From the NCBI GenBank assembly GCA_021234155.1, contig JAJEKV010000020.1, positions 18,339,018 to 18,403,017 of the forward strand: DNA of 64,000 nt. Direction: 5' to 3'. This document shows, one piece after another, positions 47,466 through 61,085 of the stretch (position 1 is its first letter; each line of letters opens with the position of its first letter). The stretch comes from Isoetes taiwanensis. Taxonomy: Eukaryota; Streptophyta; Lycopodiopsida; Isoetales; Isoetaceae. The notes beneath the pieces are model-generated. The model searched no databases. It worked only from the letters and a program-made list of their open reading frames with translations, and had not been told where the DNA came from. The translations under genes were made by a program, and so were the position numbers.

Positions 47466-49110
47466 TTTATCAGGTTGAAGGTGACAGGTGCCACCGTATA
47501 ATCCTTTCTTGTTGCAACGTCGTATGCCTTAGTAACAGACCCGTCGTCGGTGATGCTGTTGTCATCCAAGTTAATGACCTCATTCCCATAGTACTCCGAA
47601 TTCTTTGACATGTTAGACTCCGGCCTCCTATATAACTTCGGAGGCATGATTATTGATCCATCTGGGCTATCTGGTTCACTGTTTCTCTTTCTGCTATTAT
47701 TGTTGCAATTGTCATTACTATTGCTGGCCGTGTTGTTACTCTCTTGTTGCTTACTAATCAAAAACTTGATTGGTTTTACTGTCTTCTCAAGTATGTCCGT
47801 CAGTTTCGTTCCGCCAAATTCAGCACTTAGATCAGCATTAGGATTTTCAGAAAACCTTATTGTCATCTTAATAAGAGTGTCCCTGACCCTGAGATATCCT
47901 AAGAGGGCAATGATAGCATTTTTGAAGGGTTTAGTAGACAAAACTGATGAAAAGAAAGCAAACCTGACAGGGATTGCTTGTTCGGGCCATGCATTCTCCA
48001 GATTGTTCATGAGGTACCAAATTGCATGATCCAGCCAAATAATGGTGTCAGGACAGTCTCCATTGGCCTTGGCAATTTTATCACACTTGCATTTGATGAA
48101 CGGGCAGAAGGTCCTCCACATTTTTTTGATGTAAAATTCATGCCTTCTCTCGTCATTTCTGGCTTGATGTCCTTTTTGCCCTATAAAAATCTGTTTGCTG
48201 TTGCTACATTCCAGCCCAAAAGCTTTAGCAGCAAATGGTAACATAACTTCAAGTTTGTCCACACTTCGAATGAAGTTGTCGGCATCATTGTAGGCTTCAT
48301 TGAGCTCGCTGTCACTTATGGAGGCTAGACTCTTCCATGCTTCAAGACTTATAGGTGCCAATACCCCTAAATTTTTGCTTTTCCATAAAGCCTGCTTATA
48401 CTGGCCACCGTGTGCCTCAACCTCTCTAGGTGTCATAATGGGAAATCTTCCACAATTGAAGAAGTGTGTAACATATTGATGGGCAGTCTTTCCTCCTCTA
48501 CTTCCTCCACAGGAGCTGGATTGTTCTCCTGTGCCATACCAAAAGCAGCTCTTTGTTCTTCCGTAAGCATGCTAATATTGAACAGGCAGTTTGATATGTT
48601 AGCATTTGGTATCACACGGTTTTGTGCAGCAGGGGACGCCTTGACTTTCCTAGAAGGGGTAGCAGATGGGAAAGTAAATTTGACTCCGTTTGCCCTTTCC
48701 AGAGCAGTAAGACCTTTGATAAAGATGCGTAAATTTGCTGTTTCCCTTTCCGTAGCATTGAACTGGATCATTGACAGTCTGCTGTATACAGCAGCAATAA
48801 GGTTTTTGCAGGTCTCAATATTGTAATCAGCTTTCATGAAGTTGGACACAAGTGATAAGAATCCCGACATCCCCAAATGCGTAATCACTGAATTGCTCAT
48901 GCCGTTGACACCAATTTCGCGTATAATAATGTACTGATGCAGCTCCATATTGAGAATGCATGCAATAACTGTTTGCACTGCTTGATTAGGTGCAGGGCTT
49001 GGTACCCGTCCATATCCGATATTACTCAGTTGTTGATACCATTGCACTGTATTATTGTTATCATCTCCATTGAGGTTGCGTCCAGGCGGGTGGATATCAG
49101 CACTTCCTTC
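47462..49110 (-). CDS. ORF1 of PLE-2: nucleocapsid-like protein, split by one frameshift
   Basis: Two frames: 49110-48433 (225 codons, first Met 49047) and 48436-47462 (324 codons). They overlap as ATGA, but homology to PLE-1 ORF1 changes frame earlier, at about 48475-48490, where the second frame reads QYVTHFF and then RFPIMTPREV against QNNHYLFFKRYP in PLE-1. The overlap is therefore probably incidental and the break a single-base change. Conserved parts: QLSNIGYG near the start, ILAPI/VLAPIS, a Cys-rich CKCDK, and WLDHAIWYLMNN. The tail is Asn/Ser-rich with KRNSEPDSPDGS instead of the RGG tail. The exon opens directly after TAG in an acceptor context (GATGTAG). Family not recognised. Confidence 0.75.
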
Positions 49111-49313
49111 CTACATCACATGCATGGAACAGTCATGATCATTAATCCATTAACAAGTGTAATAAAATTATAAATAATCTATGCACAGACTCTATAGATC
49201 AGCAGAGTGTCCCATCTTAATGCAAAGGTCAGTGAAATGGAGAGAATGATATTTAATATCCATACTGGTTGAACCAGTACCCTGAATTCTCAGAATATAT
49301 ACAAAGCCTAGGC

Positions 49314-51966
49314 CTGAACCTTGTCTCTAAGACTACGTCCAAGTCCAGACATCCAAAACCAGTCCAGGATAACCTGTGACATGGTTGGATTTATCAGTTC
49401 CTGTTTTCATACGAGGAGAATATTAAATATCATTCCCAGCCATCCCATTCTATTCTCTGCACACACTTCAGTGATGTGGATAATTTCTTTAACCATATTG
49501 AAATCATTCCAAACTCAATATTATTGTTTGATCAAGAGTCTAGCAAAAGGCTGTTCACTACGTGCAGGCCAAACCAGTAGGTGCATCTGAAAACAATCCA
49601 TGCATACCAGAACAGTCCCTTGATGCTTCCAAATCACAAACATATGATATGCTTATACAGTATTGACATGTTGTTTTATTCATAACCTCTCGTTATATTT
49701 TCACCATTTCATGCTTTAAACTTATGCAGGCAGAACTATGATAAAGACAACAAGTTAATATTCAAACATACAGATCCAGGTTACTGCTGATCCATTTTTC
49801 AAAAAGAAAACACATCTATTGCTGCATATAGTTCCATGGTAGAAACACGTATTTAACCAAAACATATTCATAAGTTTCGTATCAAAATCCTTTCAGAAGT
49901 TTGAAAGTTTAAAAAGCCGAAAGAAGATAGCTAGGTTCAGCATATTAGTGGCAGAATACTGGAAATGTTTACTTCACTTTTTCCTTGCACTTGTAGCAGA
50001 CTAAATCAGGGAAGTAATACGACCTGAACATCTTGTAAATAACCCTCATTTGAAGAAAAGTGAGATTATTCTTGCGTGTCAAAACACGCTCAAAGAAAGC
50101 CTTATTGCTAGACTTGCATTCTTCACTGTGTTCCATTTGCTTATGCTCATAAACATGATAAAACAGAGAGTATGTAGATGAAACACCGGTTACCTGTAGC
50201 AAAAAGATCAACCATTAGCCAAAGAAGGGTAAAGCTGACTTTGCTAGCAGGTAAGCAATGGTGTTTCATGGCTTAACGCCCTTCAACATTTTCAGAAACT
50301 AAGTTACACGAAAATATCAAAAGAAAGTCAAAGTATAAGGTTGAGACATACTCCCTTTACTGCCATATCAGTGTATGGCAGGACTATTGCCCATGTATTA
50401 CTGCTGTTAATGTTAGAACAGACTAGAAGTAATTAAGATAACTTCATTACTTATTGGTAGCTATGGCCAGTTATCCAGAAGCACTTACTTTATATTGCAT
50501 AACTCCAAAAACCAGAACTAAGCTATACGCTTTTTTCTTGCAGTAATCTATTCCCATTCCCTTATTGAATGCAGTTACCAACTTAATATGAAACTAAAAG
50601 AACCTGATTTAGAGGAACTTCTTCATAAATGGATTCGTCCACTTGGCTTGAAGTAATGTTGATACCGCTATTATCCCCAGGGAAGGTATGATCAAGAGAT
50701 GTTGAAGCATTTCTGTTTTTTGCCATGAGATCTTGAATTCTCGATGCAGCAGGTCTTTTGTTACTGCTGGTGGCCTTTTTCTTAGCCATGATATCAATTC
50801 CGGCCTTAACAGCCATCTCCATAAGTTCTGATTTTTTCACTGCAGCTCCTTCATTTCTTCCCACAAAGCTACAATCCACACCAGCCTCCCTTAGCATTTC
50901 CAGAATATCAGCTTTAGTTGGCCCTTTGTTGCCAGCTCCTTCAGGCCTCGTCATGTTAACACCACAGTCGTGTAGCTTACAAATAGATCCGGTGCTTTCC
51001 GGAGCTTCAATCCAACAGTCGTTCAAAGCCAGATTACTAAACGCAAAAGAAGGCGGACCACCCATTTTGTGGTTTATAAAGGCAAAGATTGCATATGAAC
51101 CGAGCATGTACCATACCTCTTTAAGGCGCCAAATCAAAATCTGTGCTGTATCAGGACTCAGGCCAAATGAACCGTTGAAAAATCTCATCATAATATTGCC
51201 CAAAGGCAAAGAACAGAGTACCCTAATGTCAGTAATACATGCTAAATGTCTCATTCCGGTGAATATAGAGTATAGCATGCCTGTAACTTGCTGCAAACGG
51301 CGGCTTTGCTTCGTGTATAGTCTCTAGCCCTTTTCGAAACCCTAAACAAGCTATACTCGTATCATGCTAAAAGAGTTAAGTATTTTCTACGTTTTCGTAC
51401 ACTAAATCTTGTCAATACCATCTTACCCACCATAGGTTAAATTAATTGTACCAGTATACTCTGCGAGACCTATTTCAAACCTATAGATGACTTTAAATAT
51501 GCAGATTCGACATGCCATATGAAAAATGGAAAGTTAAAATACCCCCAATAATTTTTGACAAGAATATAATAAGGAAAAAGAGTGACAAATGTGGAGCCAA
51601 AATTCATAAGGTTACACTAACCATGTAGTGGATATATTCCCTAGGAGGCTCCTCCCCTTAAGCTCACTTTCTAAAACTTATTCAACAATGTCCAAGCCCA
51701 CACTCCATTCATGTGTAGGTCAGAAACATTTCTAGGTAATCAAACTCTATTTTCATTGTAGAGTATCTATGTCTTCAGGCCAAATCTATTTTTTGATTTT
51801 TGCCATTTTATTCTTGACCTACAACTCTCATGTTGGCCGACAGGTTGAACATATGTCAAAGCATAGTCTTTTGGGCTATACATCTGATGCCCTGATGTCT
51901 TACCAAAGGGTAGCCAATTAGACATACCAACCTGTTGGATATATATGTATATATGTATATATATAT
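49314..51966 (-). repeat. Repeat D2 (5' copy, PLE-2)
   Basis: A direct repeat of 42331-44990. It begins in element orientation with a TA tract (51966-51937) that directly abuts A3. It carries the second copy of the 237-aa ORF. Confidence 0.93.
50583..51296 (-). CDS. 237-aa ORF in repeat D2 (unknown)
   Basis: The same intact frame as 43601-44314, with one residue changed (MEMAVKAG instead of MEMTVKAG). It lies upstream of ORF1 and RT in transcript order, so in this copy it could be the first protein or exon of the element. See the D1 copy for features. Confidence 0.55.
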   Translation of the reverse strand: MQQVTGMLYSIFTGMRHLACITDIRVLCSLPLGNIMMRFFNGSFGLSPDTAQILIWRLKEVWYMLGSYAIFAFINHKMGGPPSFAFSNLALNDCWIEAPESTGSICKLHDCGVNMTRPEGAGNKGPTKADILEMLREAGVDCSFVGRNEGAAVKKSELMEMAVKAGIDIMAKKKATSSNKRPAASRIQDLMAKNRNASTSLDHTFPGDNSGINITSSQVDESIYEEVPLNQVLLVSY

Positions 51967-52359
51967 ACAAGTATTTGTACTATGAGGGGGTTTATGAAGT
52001 CGACTGAAAGCTATAGAAAAGAAGCCAAAGCCAAAGTTCTACTGGCAGTCAACACATGCTCAAACTCTGAGTCAACCTGTTGGTTCCACTTCTATCAAAG
52101 ATTCTCCTAGATTCTCAAAGATTTTATGAAGATTCCCTTAGATCTCCTATGTTCACAAAGATTCTTTTTAAATTCTCCTAGATTCCCAAAGATTATCCCA
52201 AAGATTCTTTATGTTCACAAATTCTCTATGTAGATTCTCCAAGATTGTATGAAGATTCCTCTAAATTTTCTTACATTTCGCTAGATTCAGAGAAGTTCTC
52301 TTGATATTCCCTAAGATTCTCTTGAGATTCCTTGAGATTCCTTGATATTCCCTAGGATT

Positions 52360-54620
52360 CTCCCTCGTGTGTGACACTGTACATGAAGCCTAGTCAAACC
52401 ACTGGCCAATTATTTGACCACCCCCTTGACCAAACTCTCGTTTAAGTTGTGGTGAAAGTCGTGTTTCAGCATAGCATCTGACTAAAAGGATTCTCATATG
52501 GCTATGTTGTTAGCTGAATTTCTTGTTGAGAAAAATTATTGCACATTTGTCCTTTGGTTTTTTTTTCGACTCCAATTCTGATGCTTTCTTCCACTTCAAT
52601 GCTTAGACTAGAATATAGGAAGCTGTCCAAGTCATAAAGCATGCATGAGTAAACTAAAATATAGTAGCTGTATAGATATATTTTCTTTAAGGCATCGTAC
52701 GGAGCTTTTAAATTTGCAAATAGTAATAACCATAAGAAATGTTCATAATGTTTCGATTCCTCCAAATTCTTCGACTGATGTATTGAAACTTTTTAAATAT
52801 TCTAGTAAATTTAACTTGAATTACCCCATTGTTTCATTATGGAATTTATGTTGTAAAGTATGACGGATCCATTTGAAGGAGCCGGCGCCCCATGCACTCC
52901 TCAAGGCCGAATCGAAGTGTGTGGCATGTAGAGGGAGGAGACGTCCAAATTTCAAGTCAACTTTCCAGTTAACTTATGCTCAAATTTCTAATAGAGCTCT
53001 AATTAACGCTTTGTCAATTGTAATTTGACTTGTCCCGAAAGATGAGCACAATGGAACCCATAGTCAAATGTAATGAAATGCAAGTGTTGACTTTGTGTTT
53101 AGTTTAACTCTACATGCACCTCATTCTATAACTTGAACATGTCCTATTAACATAGGACTTGCTCTGAAAATCCAATGGCTGTTGTAGTTGCTGAATAAAA
53201 ATCTATGGAAGGTCTAACATGTAACATTCTGATAATAGACATCTAGGGATCTGTTAGTCTTGTTTGAAGATCAAAGGCAACATGGTGCATTTGTTGCTCT
53301 AAGGTATAAGGCATACTATTTGCTTAGTCCACACATACATGACTCCATGGGAGGTCGATTTTGCATTACCAAATATAACATTAAAGGGCAAGACCTTTAC
53401 TTGGACACACAATATGGACTACACACTTGTATGACATGCGGACATGGCACTATAATCTCACTATTGATTTGAACCATTTTGCACCATGGTAAGCTATGAT
53501 GGGACCAATATATAAATTAGAACTTTATAGTATTCGTACCTTGGATATCCAAGAAGTTGTGTAAAAATCTAGGGTTTGACATTTTCATTGTCTTTTCCTT
53601 GAGAATGACTTGACCTTGCCATATGGTACAATGCATTTAATGAGTTATATGCAGGACACGTGAATTAACGTGAATTATGGGTTATGATGCATCTACATTT
53701 TGCTTGCAATAAATCGTGGATAGTGATTTTAGTGGTTCTAAAATAATTTGTACATCTAAATTTGTGGATTGGACTAGCATAAAACATTTTCGTTTGTAAT
53801 TTCGTTTGTAATATGAGGGCATTTACAAAAGGGGTGGAACTTGCACGTTTTGTAAGGATGGATTTGGCAAATTCATAGTCGTAGGTAAGGTCTTCAGAAT
53901 ATTCTTGAATTGGTGAACTTTGCATTTAATGTAATTACCATTTCGTATTCCCATGGTTTACAGCCAATCTGTAGCACCGTAAACCTATGGAATGGGAGCT
54001 TTTTGACCTATGCTTGTTAAGATAAATATGCTCCAAGTAGAGATGGAAGAACGACATAAAGGTACCGCTTTACTTTTTCTCTGATTTACGCATGGCCCTT
54101 AGCGGCTATATACACATTAGTCATTAAAGGTTTACATTAAAAGTTTACAGTGGAGTATGCATGAAGTGTATCCACCTTGAATTCCTTCGCTTCGAAATAA
54201 TATCGGGATGCCATATCTTAGTGCATTGTTGAAAGATATCACAAAATAACAGGCTAAGATGTATTCACAGTGGTATTGCCTTACCACGACCCATGCTAAA
54301 ACCTTTGGTTCCATCCGCATGCGAGGACACGGAGGTGGCTTGAGCAGTGGTCAATGGGTCGCTACTAAGGCGTGTGGGGATGTTCCCCGGTACAAAATTG
54401 TGAGCCATTTGCATTTGTGTGACCCGACCGCCCCTAAAGCTTTATTAATTATTGCGTGGTCCCGAAATATCAAAACATACATTCTAAGAAATGATCGGTT
54501 GATACGATCCGCCCAATAAGCTTGCTTGCCTTCTCATTTGAATTGTATTCACGATGAAAAGGGCATCACCGACATTACCTCGACCATCAAAGTTTGATAA
54601 GGCAAAGACACCATTACTAA
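52360..54620. other. No gene recognised (A3 interior)
   Basis: AT-rich DNA with short ORFs only. No domain, tandem array or terminal repeat noticed. Confidence 0.5.
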
Positions 54621-54623
54621 CTC

Positions 54624-55019
54624 CTACATTCGCACAAATATAGTGGACTTGCCCTCAACTAAATTTGCTAGCAAATCTAGGTGCTCGCCTTTATTGCAAT
54701 CCCCTAATAATCTCACTGCCGCAAATTGCATCCCCACTAATCCACCTTTCTCGAAGTTCCCAAAGTTCGCTTTGGCGGTGCTTGTCTTTGAGATGTGCCA
54801 AAGCGGCCTAAAGAAGAAAGAATCTAGGTTGACAAACTTATTTTCCACAAATGTCAAGATTAAGCAATAATCGGGCACTTGCCTAGGTAAATGATCTTGC
54901 CATGATTGTAATGTAAAAGACCCGTTGGATGACTTTTTTTTTCCGAAAAGCTTGTAACGACCTCGTGGAGTCTTGAAATGATTCCACAATCCAAAACCCG
55001 TGGATTTGGCCGTGATCAT
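54624..55019 (-). pseudogene. Exon-like open stretch, unknown (A3 cargo)
   Basis: A 131-codon open frame with gene-like composition (for example SWQDHLPRQVPDYCLILTFV, NKFVNLDSFFF, GMQFAAVRLLGDCNKGEHLD). It begins just after a Met at 55019 and ends at TAG. No family recognised. Being in an A-family element next to other exon-like pieces, it is probably a captured gene fragment. Confidence 0.35.
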
Positions 55020-55372
55020 TACTTATATGCATGCACTTCTACCTTCCATGGCAATCATATCAAAAAGTCCTCTCGCTCATTCTTCCCAATCGTAACATAC
55101 CATAAAACACTCATTTGAGACTTACAACACAAACGCAAGCTAGTTTTCATAGGAGAAAAGCGCTTTATTAGCCTTAAGCAAAGCAACAATATATACCTAC
55201 TGAACGAAGACAAGGTGTAGTGGGTCACCGCTTGAATACCGATACCGCCAAAAGTACAACGGCTAGCTCGATCATACGCCCGCCGAAAGCAACAAAATCA
55301 CTTAAAAAAGCCTAAAATCCCATGATTTATGAGCCCGATATTAGATATACCGCATATACCCATCTTATGATA

Positions 55373-55700
55373 CTAAAACCCCCGCCCATGCGTAAGAATG
55401 CTTCCACCAAATAGTCTACATGGAGTATTTCTTGTTGAGCCACATCCCGCAACCACCACGTATAGCAAACATGACACCCATGCCGGTGTATGCACACCAC
55501 AATTTCCCAACCACACATGCATCATACAACTACTACAAACGAAAATAAATAAACGTTGTAAAGCAAGATATGTCCATTGTGACAAACCCGCAAGAATGTT
55601 CATTTTCGTCACCTGTGCCTTGGCACCTTGGAAAGCAGTTACGATATGCCTTCGGGAAGACCAACAACCGTGGATCTCTGGCAAATGTTGCATCCCAAAC
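55373..55700 (-). pseudogene. Possible exon fragment, unknown (A3 cargo)
   Basis: Minus-strand frame starting MQHLPEIHGCWSSRRHIVTA and continuing FQGAKAQVTKMN. A competing plus-strand frame exists. Evidence is only openness and context. Confidence 0.2.
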
Positions 55701-56559
55701 CCGCAAAGAGAATCGGATAAGTAACTAATGTTTGAAAAAATATTAAGAACTAGAGGAAAAAATTATTAGGAAAAAAAAAGCTCACACATCTACAATAATA
55801 TCACACCTAACATCACATCATCCGCCTGTAATAGTTTGAATCTTATGCAAGCCAAATCTAGCCCAAGACCAAGCAGAGAATGGCAATAATGCAAAAAGCT
55901 CAAAATTTATGCCCTAAATTGTAAATCATTTTGCTTGCACATCATTTACAGAGATTTGCTAATCGACTTACCCATAGTTACCTAATGGTCGCTCTGTAAA
56001 TAATCTCATCTCCCTCCTCCAATATTACACAATAAAATCCACGAAAATTTAACCGTTTCAATGCACCTAAAAGTTGGAAAGATCAAATAATTAGTCATCG
56101 AATGAGAGAATAAGACAAATGTAGACTTGCATGTTTTAATACTTACGACGGGGTTGTAGACAACATGAGAAATCACTTCAATGTCTCAGAATTGGATCTA
56201 CCATTGGACGTAAACATTCTTGCATAACATCTAATGCAATGGCAAATTTGTTGCCATCATCATTTAGGTAATCATACTTGGCTTCTTTGTCTTGCTCTGT
56301 TGATCTCAACAATGTCAACAATGTCCAGTCAATCCATCATCAAGATAATTTACCCTACCCATACCGCATCGAAGACACAGCGCCAGAATCGAAAATACGA
56401 TGAAAGAATTAACATGGGAACCTCAAAAGTTCGAAAGTGTTTTTACTTTAAATTGCAGATGAGAAGTAATTGGACACTCGGACCACTTACCTTTCCGACA
56501 AAGCTTCCCACGAAGCATTTGAACTTCCAACTCTAATGCCTTTGGGTGTGAACACGATA

Positions 56560-57150
56560 CATGATCTCGCAAAAAAAAAGGAGATTAGCATGTTTGCTTG
56601 ACATTAGAAAAGGCATATTCAACGAAATCACCTCACGCCTGTTCACATTGATCGTGGCTAATGATTGCCGTTCACTACCATCAACATCCGGGAACGGAGC
56701 AGTTCCAAACGCTACACGTTGGCACTCGAAAGAGACCCATTATCCTTTAGGAACATATTTGCTTCAGTGTCCGTGAAGTTTGCTTCCGGCATGGGCTTCA
56801 AAATGTGACAACCCATAAATTTGCTTACATCATTTACACAAGAAAATTACCTTCTCCTTATCTTGAATTCTCGCCATTATCAATAAGGGCCGCAAGAAAA
56901 TTCCCCCCGACCCGGACACGGGAACCGAATCCACCCTTTTTATACGTTCATTCAACAAGTACTCGAGACGTTGGCCATCGGGAGGTGGAGTTTTGGGCGA
57001 TTCTTTAACAAAACATTTGAAGGGACCAAACAAACCATCTATTCAAACAAATAAGGCAAGATCTTACCCACCTTAAGCTTCTCGGAAAAATCGTTGCCCA
57101 AAAGCTTGGCTTCAAATGCATGCCATAAATTTTCAAGGTAAACGAAAAAC
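56560..57150 (-). pseudogene. Captured multi-exon gene fragment, unknown (A3 cargo)
   Basis: On the minus strand: LWHAFEAKLLGNDFSEKLK before a donor-like GTGGGTAAG; ESPKTPPPDGQRLEYLLNER and onward to MARIQDKEK before GTAATT; a broken Cys-containing stretch with YGLSHFEAHAGSK and TEANMFLKDNGSLSS; and FPDVDGSERQSLATINVNRR. The FEAHAG segment recalls the TPL/Tify-binding domain of plant PHD-finger proteins, but stops (TGA after CK, frame change after the SKLH part) show decay. The family is uncertain. Confidence 0.45.
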
Positions 57151-57950
57151 CCAATATCGACTTCGGGAGAAAATCAAGCCATCTTTGCTTAAATGGACTA
57201 CCAGATTTATCATCGTAATAGAAGTATTTGTATCAGGGGCTCTGATGGGCCACAAATCGAAGCTTCTATTTCGACATGAAATTGTCGGACAAAACAGAGA
57301 TGAAATAGCATCTTGGGGGTCCAAAGTCCCAGATAAAATGAGGCGCTTTTGTAAGGGGCAATGGCCCATGGCCTGTCGAAGATGTGGAGACGAAATGGCA
57401 TGGCGAAGTCGGTAGACGCTTGGATACTATAGTCACCCTGAGAATAAGATTTCGCCCCCTGGCGTATCTCATGGGAGTTTTGTTGTTGATTAGGGCAAGC
57501 CACAAAAATCGAATTGGGGGCTTTTGTTGTGGGTCCGCCCAGATCCGAGATGGACGGCCAGGATGAAAATATCTACACACTCTACACCTTTTCTACAAAC
57601 GGCTACGATTGAATCCCTAGATCTAACGGGCCACATCAAAAGCCCCAAATAACGGGGGCCACCTCGGCATTTATTGCATTTAATATTCGGGGCTAAATCT
57701 TGACCATTAATCCAGCACTTTCGACGGTCTAGATTAAAAGCCCCAAAGGAAAGGGCTTTTGATCCAAACCATCGATCTCAAACATGGACGGTGGAGACGG
57801 CGACACCTCAATGTCTTATATATAAGGGGGTGCTTGGGTGGATTGAGGTGGCTTCGTCAGGACCGTTGGATCTCACAATCTAAACCGTCCAGACGGCGAC
57901 ACCTCGGCGTCTAGATTCAAATAATTGTATATATATAACAGATATATATA

Positions 57951-60028
<2,078 letters not shown>

Positions 60029-60029
60029 G

Positions 60030-60041
60030 TGGTATCAGAGC
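60030..60041 (+). other. Primer-binding site (initiator tRNA-Met), element X
   Basis: TGGTATCAGAGC, identical to the usual plant initiator tRNA-Met primer site, directly after the LTR end. Confidence 0.93.
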
Positions 60042-60204
60042 ATGGTTCTGGGAAGCCAAACTATTGCACTGTCCACATACTAACTCATTAGATCGTTAGC
60101 TAGTGAGCGGGGATTTTGGAGTAGTATGAGATGTGGGTGGTGTAGTAGATGTTGTCATGATTGATTTAACGTGGTTTAAGTATAATATTGGTATGTGTAC
60201 CCGG

Positions 60205-60430
60205 TGCGAAACCCTAACCCTAAGTGGCGGGCAGGGGGTACCCAGGTGTTGCTGGCGACGGTAGCAACGTCGAGGTAGGGGGTGCCCGCCACCCTATTTA
60301 AAAAAAAAAAAAAAAAAAACCCTAACCCTAAGTGGCGGGGGGGGGGTAGGGACGCCCCTCCGGGCGGTCGTGAAGTAACGCCGAGGTAGGGGGGTGCCCG
60401 CCACCCCTCTAAAAGCGCTGGGCCCGCCAC
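60205..60430. repeat. Tandem GC-rich duplication with inverted repeats
   Basis: Two units (60205-60300, 60320-60430), each starting AACCCTAACCCTAAGTGGCGGG and ending GGTGCCCGCCACC, with inner GGCGGGC/GCCCGCC pairing, separated by a 20-base A run. The two plant-telomere-like CCCTAA pairs are part of the unit, not a telomere. Confidence 0.85.
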
Positions 60431-60483
60431 TTTTTCTTTTAAAAAAATTTTTTAGGGTTAAAATTTCAAAAAAATTAGTTAAA

Positions 60484-60557
60484 GGTACCCCCACTTGTTT
60501 CAAACCCATGACCTCCCACTTCTAACCCAAGAGTCTTTCCATTTTGGCAACTCTCTT
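60484..60557 (-). repeat. tRNA-like unit 1 in X
   Basis: Minus strand: AGTTGCCAAAATGGAAAGAC (box A position), then GGTCATGGGTTTGAAAC (box B-like). The weakest of three consecutive units. Confidence 0.45.
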
Positions 60558-60639
60558 AATGTAGAATATGATGTTCTCTCCCTTTATTATACACGTCTAT
60601 AATCTGTTTTGCCTAGTTAAACATCCTTTTTAAGCAAAA

Positions 60640-60705
60640 GGTACATCTGGGATTAAACCCCTAACCTTTCGCACCAAAGCCAACACCTTTACCAATGAGC
60701 CAACT
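60640..60705 (-). repeat. tRNA-like unit 2 in X
   Basis: Minus strand: GTTGGCTCATTGGTAAAGG, an acceptor/D-arm-like box A, and TTAGGGGTTTAATCCC, a T-arm-like box B. Spacing suits a tRNA-derived head. Confidence 0.6.
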
Positions 60706-60796
60706 TTCTTTTTATATAATGTTTATGTTTTATAAACATTCTTATACAAATCTAATGTTTTATTTCTAGACCACAACTCTTTTTAAAAGAAAGGGG

Positions 60797-60862
60797 CATA
60801 TTGTGGGATTGAACCCTTGACCTTCTACAACCAAGTCAGCCCCTTTACCAATGGGCTAAGTT
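60797..60862 (-). repeat. tRNA-like unit 3 in X
   Basis: Minus strand: CTTAGCCCATTGGTAAAGG and CAAGGGTTCAATCCCAC. The best box B of the three. Same orientation and a spacing of about 155 bp from unit 2. Confidence 0.62.
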
Positions 60863-60967
60863 CCTCTATCAAGGAATATAATAGTTCTCATTTTATTTAT
60901 AGTGGCTCTGTTTTCTATTTAAATTAGAAGACTACCTTCCATAGATTCACGTTGTGGAGGCAACAAC

Positions 60968-61085
60968 TCCACCGGAGCAAGCTCTTTTCGCCATAGCCGC
61001 CGGAGCAAGCTCTTTTCGCCATAGCCGCCGGAGCAAGCTCTCTTGCCATAGCCGCCAAAGTAAGCAGTCTTGCCATAGCCACGGG
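60968..61085. repeat. Minisatellite, about four copies of a ~27-bp unit
   Basis: Units of GGAGCAAGCTCTTTTCGCC followed by ATAGCCGCC, with a divergent last copy. The frame 60954-61136 (RHSRRSKLSC repeats) and its antisense partner come from this array. Confidence 0.88.

Larger units (their letters stand above)
41428..51966 (-). mobile_element. PLE-2: Penelope-like retroelement with ORF1, RT and a 237-aa ORF in each repeat
   Basis: In minus orientation: (TA)n, repeat D2 (51966-49314) with the 237-aa ORF, body with ORF1 (49110-47462) and RT (47217-45124), hairpin-rich 3' untranslated DNA, (TA)n (44990-44956), repeat D1 (44990-42331) with the ORF again, then G3 (42330-41428) and (TA)n. D1 and D2 are about 98-99% identical over 2.65 kb. 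Order and strand of ORF1-RT match PLE-1. The pseudo-LTR of PLE-1 family (G3) forms the 3' end, so the terminus is chimeric. Confidence 0.72.
51967..57950. mobile_element. A3: A-family element with GATTC array and captured exons
   Basis: It begins CAAGTATTTGTACTATGAGG after (TA)n and ends ATTGTATATATATAACAGATATATATA. GATTC-type repeats at 52080-52350. The 3' part (57590-57930) matches the A2 3' part. The interior has several open, exon-like minus-strand stretches (54624-55019, 56560-57150). No transposase. Plus-strand ORFs such as 53260-53472 and 54259-54519 are unsupported. Confidence 0.55.

Noticed and set aside
48433-48436. ATGA overlap as a termination-reinitiation signal in PLE-2 ORF1
   Set aside because: Homology to PLE-1 ORF1 changes frame about 40-50 bases earlier, so a single-base frameshift explains the break better.
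51880-51920. Possible hammerhead ribozyme core (CTGATGCCCTGATG)
   Set aside because: No correctly spaced GAAA and no closing helices.
60209-60225. CCCTAACCCTAA as a possible telomere tract for EN-deficient PLEs
   Set aside because: Only two repeats per unit, duplicated as part of a GC-rich block inside an LTR element.
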